Below, in pieces: positions 50,079 to 60,800 of a stretch of DNA of 64,000 nt; position 1 is the stretch's first letter, and every line of letters starts with the position of its first letter. The notes beneath the pieces were generated by a model. That model was given only the letters and a program-made list of their open reading frames with translations, ran no database searches and was not told where the DNA came from. The stretch comes from Amyelois transitella (lineage: Eukaryota; Arthropoda; Insecta; Lepidoptera; Pyralidae). Location of the stretch: the NCBI RefSeq assembly GCF_032362555.1, contig NC_083506.1, positions 8,417,501 through 8,481,500 on the forward strand, read 5' to 3'. The position numbers and the translations under genes were made by a program.

Positions 50079-52647
50079 ATGGCAGTGGCTGAAGAAGACA
50101 TCAAAAATAGTTTCGAAAGATGCTGTCGCCTTTGTGCAGAGGAACAAGAAGCAACTATAATGATATTCAGTGAAGAGGCTAAGGCCATGCTTCTCCATAA
50201 CAAGCTCAATAAATATCTATTGATTGAGGTAAAATTAACTACTCAATTATGTTATAAAAGTGAGTTTTAGAGTGAAATTGTTGGATGTTGTAATGATATT
50301 GAACATGTCATTATTTTCAGGTTGAACAACATGACAAACTACCTAAAAATATTTGTGTCTCATGTTGCACCAAATTGCAATCTGTTTGTGACTTTATTGA
50401 TTCTGCTAGAAAGGCACAAGAAGTACTTATGAACCGTAACTCTATGGTGGAACAATTTGTATCTGAACAAAAATTTATGGTAAAATCTGAACCCAAATCT
50501 GATCATGAAGATGCAGATATTTCGGATGATGAGAATAAGTGTACTGAAATGGAAGTAAGTGTTGATCCTATGATGGTTTTACAAAATTGTGAGAGACCAT
50601 TGTCACCAACAAATTTGTTAGAAAATGAGTCAAATGCTGCATTTATTACTGAAGATGTTACACATATGCATAGTGTCGATCAAGATAATGTTACCATTAA
50701 ACTAATAAGGAAAGACTTTAATCTAGATTTGACATTGAAGCAATTTGTATGTGTATCAAATGGATGTGGTAAAAGTTTTGCATCAGAATTATCATTAAAA
50801 AATCATTCATGGATTCACTGTGAGAGCCAAGATGAAAAACGATATAAATGCAATTCATGTAAAGCTGGTTTTGACATTAAATCCAAATTGATAGCACATA
50901 TACGGGAACATAAATTGAGTGGTTTGTGCAGGATATGTGGACGATGGTAATGTATGAATTAATAATTAACAAGATTTTCAAAACTATCTAAGACCCAAGT
51001 ATCTCCTGAAATGTTAAATCATTTGGTGTACTTATAATAGTGTTAATGAGTGAAGAAAATGCTGCAGTGCAGTTTGTTACCGCTTCTTCTGCACTGACGC
51101 CTTGGAAGCGGCAGTAAACTTAGTTTTAAGTAATTTATTTGACGTCAACTAATGTTGTTAAACCATACGTTTTGAAGCAATATGAAGTATCCTATAGTAA
51201 TTAATAAAAATTTTGAATTTTGGAATGCTTTATTTTTATGACAAAATTCATGGACAGTTTCAGGTCAGAAAGAAATTTAAGTGTACATATGGCAGCACAC
51301 TTATCAAAGGGAAAATCATATATTTGTAAGATATGTGGTCGCTCCTACAATACTAGGAGCAATCTGAAGACACATAGCATAACACATAGTAATGAGAGGC
51401 CTTATGAATGTCATATATGTAAAAAGAGTTTCAAAAGGAATCAAGATTTAAAGGTATGTAAGAATAAATAAATACAAATTTGTGAAGACCAACAAAATTA
51501 AATGAAACATTTTCCTTGAACCCAAGAATAATATTAAAAGCACAAACAGCCATAAAAAAAAATTCAAAAGAACAGCTTGTAGAAAAACAGTTGGTAGAAA
51601 AGTAGTTATAGCACTGAACAAGTACCTAGTTAGTTGACCAGTATACCAATACTTGAGAAATAAATAAATAGGAAATTATAAATACTACCAAAATTAAATA
51701 ACATAAATTATAATTGCCTTTTTGAAGTCCCATCAGGCTGGATAGCTTTGTTTTATTAAATTTTCTTATGACAGCAAATAATTAACAAATATTTTAATTA
51801 TGTGTTTCTCTTTTGCTTTTACATGTCTATTTTGATATATGTTGCAGTTTCACATCAACCAGCACACAGGAGCAAAACCATACAAATGTCCATTTTGTGA
51901 TAAAAGCTTTGCCAGTTCAGGCAATTGTTACTCCCACAGGAATCGTATGCACCCTGGGAAGTGTGTAGACTCAAAGATGCGACGACTTTCTCGAGAAAAC
52001 CAACCACTTTTATACAGACCCATAGCGCCAAAGCCAAATAAGCCTAATAACCAGCCTTCTTTTAAAGGAATAATTAAATACCAATGCACCATGTGTGATC
52101 ACAGTTTCATGAAAAGAGATAACTTCACAGTAAGTTGATATTTTCAAAAAAAATATATAGCAACTTATCACAAATTTGAAATGAAACCTTTATATTCACT
52201 GCAGTTTTAAAACTCTGACCAATATTAAATGAAATATTAGGATACTTTGAGGATATTGACTGTAGATAATTGTATAAGCAGATAGGTAAACTAAGAGAAG
52301 TAACCTTCACATATCTGTTATATCTTTGGTTTCAGACCATTCTATATTATTATTTATCAAAATTTTGTTTATTATATACCTAACCACTTGATCACATTCA
52401 AAATGAGCCTTAAAGTCCAGTACTTAATAACAATTTTTATTTTACTTGAAGAGTTGAAAAAATATTTATTTAACAATCTTCTTTTCAGTACCACATGTAT
52501 CAACATACAGGAGAGAAGCCATTCCATTGTTCACTGTGTCCAGAAACATTTGTAACTAGAAGAGGATTGTTAATACATCATAATAAGGAGCATCCTAGCA
52601 AAGACAGACCTCTAGCATTAATTTCTAAAAATGTTTTGTTAAAATGA
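50079..52647 (+). CDS. ZAD-type C2H2 zinc-finger transcription factor, complete
   Basis: Probable sequence-specific nuclear DNA-binding protein. Five exons join in phase: 50079-50228, 50321-50946, 51258-51453, 51848-52129 and 52489-52647 (470 aa). The N-terminal ZAD, an arthropod dimerisation domain, spans residues of about 14-85 with its zinc pairs C16/C19 and C62/C65. An acidic linker follows (SDHEDADISDDENKC). Then come about eight C2H2 fingers, including YKCNSCKAGFDIKSKLIAHI, CRICGRCFRSERNLSVHMAA, YICKICGRSYNTRSNLKTHS, YECHICKKSFKRNQDLK/FH, YKCPFCDKSFASSGNCYSHR, YQCTMCDHSFMKRDNFT/YH and FHCSLCPETFVTRRGLLIHH. The first (FVCVSNGCGKSFASELSLKN) has a longer Cys spacing. I placed the exon 3 start at 51258 rather than 51265 because it restores exact C-x2-C-x12-H spacing. 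Introns fall inside fingers three times. The ZAD family is large and lineage-specific, so I cannot assign an orthologue or target. Confidence 0.92.
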
Positions 52648-53680
52648 TTCACTTTAAAAGCAAAAGAAGCAGCAGTACTTACTTTACTTATAAGATAACT
52701 CAATTTCATAGATATACTCTTACATATAAGCTATAAAATATTACCCATGCTTTTATACTGCAGTTTAATTTTTAATCAAAACAAAGCCATACCAACTTAA
52801 GCAAATAGAAAGGCACCTAACTGATCTATAATCTAAGCAGTTATAGTAATGAAAGGGTGTGCAAGATACAGACTATTCTATATTTTTTTAATAAAACAAC
52901 CTATATGTAAACAATATAAAGAACTCGTCGCTTATTAGTCAAAAAGCAAATCTTACTATAGCTGTGTCAATCAACAAAAAGTAAAGAAAACCGTAAGATT
53001 TTATTTCATAGGAAACTTATAAGAGATGAATCGTATTATCATGCGTCTACATTTTCGCAGGTATTCATGCCCTACCCTCCATAAAACCCTGCAAAAATAT
53101 GGACGTAATGACTTTTTTTCAGTTTGATTGCTAAGTAGTTAATTACCTACCTATATACATATAATTGCTTTTCTTACAATAAGTGAAAACATTGTAAGGA
53201 AATCTGCAAACTGATTGTCAAAATCATAATAGACAGAGGTCAGATCAGACAGCACAAGCTTCGTGAAAAAACCTAACTTACCCACTTCAGGATCATGGTA
53301 ATAGATGAATAGATTTTGTCACATTAAATAGCTTAAACTTTTACAGTGCCACCCATATTCCTACAAATAGGTACTATACTCGACAAAATTTTAATGTAAT
53401 ACAAACAATTTTACATGTATCACAATAGTAATCGGTTTCAAAATATTTTTCTTTAAGTTTACAAAAGTTACTACCTAGTAAGTACAAAAAACGAGCGCAA
53501 AACAAGAATTAAATTTTTCCAGTTTGCTTTGAAAACATAGGCAATAACATGATGAATATGCGGCCTAGCTATGGACTCCATGCATTTTGCAATTTATCCC
53601 TGCGACTTGTTGTTGTAAGCAAGTTGCAATGCACGACCTATCGTTGTGTCCCCAGCGACACTAATCGCAAGTAGGGTTGG
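52648..53680 (+). other. 3' flank of the zinc-finger gene
   Basis: A likely poly(A) signal AATAAA is at 52890-52895, about 245 bp after the stop. The rest of the interval is AT-rich with no recognised gene or repeat. Confidence 0.45.
52890..52895 (+). terminator. Candidate poly(A) signal for the zinc-finger gene
   Basis: AATAAA following a T-run, about 245 bp downstream of the stop codon. Confidence 0.45.
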
Positions 53681-54465
53681 CGATCTGAGATCCATTAATC
53701 GATGAATCCACTTTTAAGTCCAAAATATCGATATTGTAAATCGATATGCAGTACTGAATCGATCCAAGGAATCGATGTTTCACCCATGAAAAACGACATT
53801 AGTTTTTTTTAAATTTAGATATGAAGCATTTAGAGCTTTAAGTTTTTCATGTAATAAATACATTTTGGGAATAAACTTAAAGACTTCTTTAATACTTGAT
53901 TTGACTTTGATTTGGTATTAAAATGATTGATATTTATCAAATTCCCTGTACTTAAAAAATGATTGTACTAGTAATAGATCAGATATTATGTTATTTATCT
54001 TGTTTTTCATAAAATGGAATTATATTTACATTATAAATGCAAACTTGAAAAAAATGATTTTTGAGAAATCCAGTTTTTAAACCTTGATTTTACTGTGAAT
54101 CGATACATCCGCTTACGATTCGTATCGATTCAAAAATATAGTCACGTCTATATCCCTTGCGGGGTAGACTGAGCCAGTTGCTAGCCCATCGCCTTAAAAA
54201 AAGAATCCCAAGTTTATAAGCCTATCCCTTAGTCGCCTATTACGACATCCACGGGAAAAGATGGAGTGGGCCTATTATTTTTTGTATCAGTACCGGGAAC
54301 AACAGGACACTAATTACTTCTCCTAATTATATCGATATTATCATATCTAGATAGTTGAAATATCGTTGTGTACCTGTCGATATTATAGCTGCGATGTTCA
54401 ACCTTCGAACTTAATCAAAGTTAACATATTTTCGATATTTATAGGTACCTAACGTTGTAACCCTA
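53675..54465. repeat. ATCGAT-rich block with nested SINE, possible DNA-transposon derivative
   Basis: At least eight ATCGAT-type words occur, several as TATCGATA (about 53728, 54331). The block starts 'gtagggttggcgatctgaga' and ends 'cgttgtaaccctag', which gives short inverted ends (agggtt / aaccct). I found no convincing target duplication. A reversed family A copy (54140-54312) interrupts it. Alternatively the motifs are DRE/BEAF-type sites upstream of the Naprt promoter. Confidence 0.45.
54140..54312 (-). repeat. Family A SINE-like repeat
   Basis: Reversed copy: 'agtcacgtctatatcccttg', 'cggggtagactgagcc', then a short deletion to 'agttgctagcccatcgcctt', 'agcctatcccttagtcgcct' and the head region 'tcagtaccgggaacaacagg'. 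About 500 bp upstream of the Naprt start codon. Confidence 0.85.
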
Positions 54466-54820
54466 GCGTCAGCCTGCTCTGCTCAGCTGCTCTGCTCTGT
54501 GCCAAAGAAAATGTATTTTGCTGTTGTGTTGTGTTTGTTTATAAAACCGAGTTTGGTGTATGTGGAGAAATATAAGAAGTTTTAGTTTTTGTTAAAAAAT
54601 TTAAATGCGACCTTCATGAATGACCTTCAAACAACAATTCGTCGATAGGACAATATACGCATGCGTAAATTAATGTCAAATTGTGTTTGGCGCGCTGATA
54701 AGGTGTTGTTCTGTTCACGATCACTTGATCGCGATGTTACTATTTTTTTAGTCGCGCATCAGATAACATACATTTCTCACGTTCTTTAAATCTATTGTCG
54801 TCACATTACTTACTTTTAAG
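54466..54820 (+). promoter_or_regulatory. Naprt upstream region
   Basis: Sequence between the repeat block and the Naprt ATG at 54821. It should hold the core promoter. No TATA box or initiator was assigned with confidence. Confidence 0.35.
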
Positions 54821-57800
54821 ATGTCGAATGAAAAAATGGATGTAGACAAACAAATGGCACGACAAAATGGCATTGTGCAACCTTTATTAACTGGTATGTA
54901 AAAACTATTTTATAATATTTAGTAATTTTCTAAGAAGTACTAATATACTAATTATACCTTGTGTTTTGTCTTGTACCTTAATAAATTGATTTGGATACAG
55001 AACATCTATATATAAACAGTTCATATGTTTTTAAATTTCGAAGTTACCTACCTCTTTAAAATAAAAGTATACACTTAAAGTTTATATCGTCTTCCTCGAT
55101 CATAAGGCAGTCATAGCAAAATTATGTCATCCTGGTTAATTGTTGTAATAGGGTAAAACAAAAATTCAGTTTTACATTACGTTTATTTGCAAGTGACAGC
55201 ATCTTTATAGCATGATCACTAATTCAAATTATCAATCTTCAATATGTTGTCAAATAACATAGTTTTAGGCTGAGCATATTATTTTACTTATGATACATTA
55301 GCGCTTCACACGGGTATCATTTAAGAGATATACTTAAACCTTCCTTAGAAAACCCTCTTTCCAACATTTCAAACAGGAACAAAATCCATCCACAACTTTC
55401 AGAAATTAACATATACATACAGACCAAAATTGGGGTGACCTTACATTTTAATATGAAATTAAATTGAGGTACAAAACATTGATTTATTTTAAACCTTCCA
55501 TATTAATGATGTTTAATCCTTTTTAATAGTTACTAACTCAAATTTAATGTAATAAAACTTTCTGTTTCTTCAAATGTCACTATGAGGTACTTTACATTAC
55601 AATAACTCTTTATTGCACCACAACTAACAATTTGAGGTGAATAAATAAATAAATAACAATGTGTGTGAAATAATACCCATCAAAAATATACTACTGTAGT
55701 GAGATAAGAATATTCTTTGTGGTCTGTATTGAGTGTATCTATGGCTTATTAATTAAGGTACTTCTAAATACATATATTTTTTACAGACCTTTATCAAATA
55801 ACTATGGCTTATGCATATTGGAAATCTGGAAAAGTAAATGATGTTGCTGTTTTTGATTTATTCTTTCGGAACAATCCTTTTCAAGGAGAATTTACAATTT
55901 TTGCTGGATTGGAGGAGTGTTTAAAATTTTTACAAAATTTTCATTACTCTGACAGTGGTATGGCATGTTTTACTTTATAGATACCTGTGTTTGAAGAAGT
56001 GTTTACAAACATTAAATATTATTTGTGTTTTAGATATCGAGTACTTAAGACAAACTTTGCCTGGTAACATTGAACTTGAATTTTTTGCATATTTAAAAGA
56101 TTTGACATGCAAAGACATAAAACTCAGTGCTATAGAAGAGGGATCAGTTGTCTTCCCAAGGTTTGTAATATAACTTAAATAATGTTAAAAACTACAATGA
56201 TATCATGAGTTGTGTGGTGAGTGTAAGATTATATTTTGATTATTTTTTACAGAGTTCCTCTTCTAAGGATAGAAGGACCTTTAATAATTACACAGTTATT
56301 GGAAACCACTCTACTGACCTTAGTAAATTTTGCAAGGTAAGTGTCTCTACATTACTTGGCATGCCAAAAGCGCCATATTTCTCACTTATTATTAGCTGAG
56401 GGTCCAACACCGTCCTATCTGTACAATTGAACATGGGATATATTAAAAAAATATATGAGGGGTATTGATTTGACAGGACTAATAGAAGCCAAAATTTATT
56501 ATTTTTATTTTAAAAAAATCGTCTTTTTTTAGATTTATATTTGTTTGCACATCACACAAACATACTAAATAAATTTTGATGAAATCTTTAACTAACATTT
56601 CTGCCAAATCAATTGTGCAGAAATGTACCAGCAACATTGTATGTGGTACCTATATATAATGTTGCTGATCAATTTTAAATATTCTTGCCAATCATATGAT
56701 CTCAAATATCTTTAATTCTACATGTTTGATCTCAATCAAAACCCTATTAATATTAGATTTCAAATTCATACTCTAAGTGACACTTAGTGACAATCACTAA
56801 CTATAGTCCATTTCTTTAGGTACCACTGAAATAAAAGAAAACAAGTTTGAAAAGCATACATACATACATATGGTCACGTCTATATCCCTTGCGGGGTAGA
56901 CAGAGCCAACAGTCTTGAAAAGACTGAATGGCCATGTTCAGTTATTAAGCTTAATGATAGAATTGAGATTGAAATAGTGACAGGTTGCTAACCCATCGCC
57001 TAAAAAAGAATCCCAAGTTTGTAAGTCTATCTCTTAGTCGCATTTTACGACATCCATGGGAAAGAGATGGAGTGGTCCTATTCTTTTTTGTATTGGTGCC
57101 GGGAACCACACGGCAGAACTTTGATAAGTTTTGTTGAAAAATATTTTAAATTAATTTATAGCCATGAATTGAAAAAGCAAAATAAAATAATGTATTCTGT
57201 AATGAACTGAAATTACATTTGCAATTCTCAAAACATACTTACTAAAGAAAAGACATTTCTTTAATTGCTGTTCCTGTGCAATATTGGGTTTGAAATCCCA
57301 ATCCCAACTAATATTATTAATGCTAAAGTAAGTTTTTTTATTTGTTGTCTTCACGCGGTATCTACACAACCAATCTTTTTGAAATTTTACGTATATAATC
57401 ATATAATTAAGAATTTGGAGAAGTGCATAGCATACCTTTTATCCCGGTAAAATAAAAACTAAAATCCCGTGGGATTTGCGAAAAACCTGTATTCGGTTAT
57501 AGGTGGCGCTAAATTTGCAGGTGTAGTTGGCACTAAATTCACGCGGGCGAAGCTGCGGGTAAAAGCTAATAATTTGTAGAACAGAAAACTATTTGATAAA
57601 TATGTTTTACGTTGATCCTATCGATTTATTTCACGGTTACCTACAGCCGACGACAGTAAGGTCATAAAGTTTTTGATATGTAGGTATTGACTGCTTGACT
57701 TTGAACTACACGGGCTGTACCGCACGCTTCTATTCCGTTGCTTGTTCAAGATTGAAGAGAATTGACTTTATAAAACTATTGTTTATATTCTGCGATGTGA

Positions 57801-60800
57801 CATTTATGATGGGTGGATATGGTTTATTTTTCGTACTTTAGTGTAAGAACGGTACTTGTACACATACGAATTTTGTCAGAGAAATCCCTACATATTTTCT
57901 ATGTATTATTAGCCGAGTCGTCTTTTATATTTTTCCTTTATTTTATCTGTACACTTAATGTAGTAACGCCGCTGTGGCTCCTCCAACGTATTACAGAAAA
58001 TCCTGTTAATTTCCGTTATGGTTTGATCGGAGAAGAATATAAAAAAATCATTCCAGTAGTCCTACCGAGTTGTATTACTAATGGAATAAGTATAAAATTC
58101 AATATTATATGAATATGCATACAGTATACCAGTACATACTCGTTCGATGTTTTGTGTACATATACATAAGTAAACAATATTTTAATTAATCTCATCCTTT
58201 ATTAGTTTTGTAATGAGTTTTTTGTTTGAAGTATATTGATAAGATAGTTTATCTGCTTCGTTTCTATCCTCTGACTATGGCTTCGACCCCGTGAGTTTTG
58301 CGTTATAGATACTTACGTATATTATATAGCTACAACTGGCTGTCCCGGTAACCGTTGTTTTGCCATATCAATAATTTTTAAGTTATTTCTAGTCAAAAAA
58401 AGTGCTAAAGGTGGACAACCCTTATCACTAAGGGGTATGAAAAATAGATGTTGGCCGATTCTCAATATGCTCACAAAATTTCCGCCGTTTCGGAGGATAA
58501 CGGGAACGAACATTGTGACACGAGAATTTTATAGATGAAACCTAGGGACATTAGTAATACTTGATTTTATTAAATGTTAAAGTTAAGTTTGTTTTTAGTT
58601 TAATGGCTACAAACGCTGCTAGATACCGTATGGTAGCTGGGAAACATGTATCTCTATTGGAATTTGGATTGCGGAGAGCGCAAGGACCTGACGGGGGACT
58701 CTCCGCTTCAAAGTACGCATATATTGGTAAGAAAAACGTATGCAAGAATGTGCTTTTTTAGTTTTTTTAATTCTGATTAATAGTGCCAACCAAATGAAAT
58801 CTGAAGAAGTATTTTTTTTCTAACAGAATTTTATGTACTTATTTTTCTTTGTCACAGAATGGTTAATTATGTCGTGATCATAAGATTCGGAATAAATTTG
58901 TTCCGTCAATTATGATGGCCGTACTTTAAAACCTACATTTTGTTGATTGAGAAAATTCATAACTTACCGAATAAGATAGGGTCGCCTTGAAATACTGTTT
59001 TCTGTATGTACCTGAACAAACAAATAACAGGACGATGTATCGTGACTTGTCAACGAATAATTGTATTTTTAAAAATCTATATTTACAAAAACTGTTTCCG
59101 CATGTTTTGAATTTTCATTTCCTAAATCTGGGGTGATGAAAAAATTAACATGTTTTTGTATTGATTATATTACCATGTTTTCTCGGCTTGTGCGGCTCAA
59201 TCCAACTCGGTGCCAGGCACCGACCGCATCGCCTGTTCAACTTGTGCAATATAACACACCCCATCGCGCCATTGACTCATGAGAAGCTCCAATAACGAAT
59301 ACGTTTATTTAATAGCTTTAATCAGGCAAATTTTCCCAACCCCGTCCTTGAACTGCTTGGTAGCAACAAAGTTCTGATGGCCTTTGTTGCCTATTTGATT
59401 TATGGTAAAAGACACCTTGAAATACAAAAGTTTATGATCGTTTCAGGTTGTAAGGGAATTTCATTAGGTATTCAATTTACTAAGGGATTGGCTTATAAAC
59501 TTAGGATTCTTTTAGCCGATGGGTTAGCAGCCTCTCACTATTTGAATCTCAATTCTGTCATTAAGCCAAACAGCTGAACATGGCCTTTCAGTCTTTTCAA
59601 GACTGTTGGCTCTGTCTACCCCACAAGGGATATAGACTTGATGATATGTATGTATGTATTCAATTTAAAATATGCTACTCTAATAGTACCTATATTCTCT
59701 AAACAAGCTTGCACAATTTCGATTCTTGTACTGCTATGACTTGACATAATAAAAGAATTTGCTGGCATATATAAATTTCTTTCAGGTGGTTTCGATGGGA
59801 CGAGCAATGTACTCGCTGGCAAAATGTTCAATATACCAGTGAGGGGGACGCACGCTCATTCGTTCGTGACGTCATTCAGCACGCTGGCGGACCTGTCCGC
59901 GGTGACACTCGCACACGCGCACACGCACGAACCACGGGACCTGCTTTCATTGGCTACTGACTGGCGCCAGAGAGTTTCGTCCATCATAGATATATCGCCC
60001 GAAGAAGCCAGTGATGGAGAACTTGCTGCGCTCATATCATATGCCATAGCTTTCCCGTCAGGTTTCTTGGCCTTAGTGGATACGTACGATGTCAAGAGGT
60101 ATAATTTTCAAGGCTTACCCACACGACACAGCGAGCATTTGAATGGGCATTCTGGCTACAATAGCAACTGTGGAACCAATGGTCCTAGAATACAAAAATC
60201 ACCGGTACATAGTACATATGGATATAGCACGGTCGAACGCACACTGAGGTAAAAATGCAAGTAGACTCATTTTGACATTTGGTGTCTGATAAATATGTTC
60301 TATTGTTTTGCATCGTTCATTTATGTCTAAGTTATGTGAAGTTTGATTTTATTAATTAGACAATTTTTTGGAAGCTGGCGTGGCCCCTCATCGCAGCTCA
60401 TGCATTATCATCGGCGGGAAGGGCATGTGTAACTCACTCTGGAGGGATGACATTAACGTTCAAGCACCAGTAACCTCACACGCTCAGATGCCATGAGGCC
60501 TCAACATGATATACCTAATCCATGGCCGTAGAAATACATATTTTGTTTAGCTTATTGAGTGAAGCGCATTTGGACGGCGCTTCATGACTTACCGAATGTA
60601 AATAAATGTGAACACAATCAAAATATTTACTTTTGCTTCAGTGTGACGTATTGTCCTGGACCTATGAATAAAATTAGGGACAATCTTAGTCATTGGGCAC
60701 AGTTGCATTGTATAGGGAGATGCACAATTCACAGTTATTAATGTTTGTATTTGCATGCGTAGAAATCATTCATTCATCGCAACATTAATTAGAAATTTAA

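Noticed and set aside
51239-51264. Alternative acceptor (tttcag at 51264) for zinc-finger exon 3
   Set aside because: It also keeps the frame, but gives a finger with 10 instead of 12 residues between Cys and His. The ggacag acceptor at 51257 restores the standard spacing.
53675-54465. A second hAT element with a target duplication
   Set aside because: Short inverted ends exist, but the 8 bp on each side do not match, so I kept it only as a repeat-like block.
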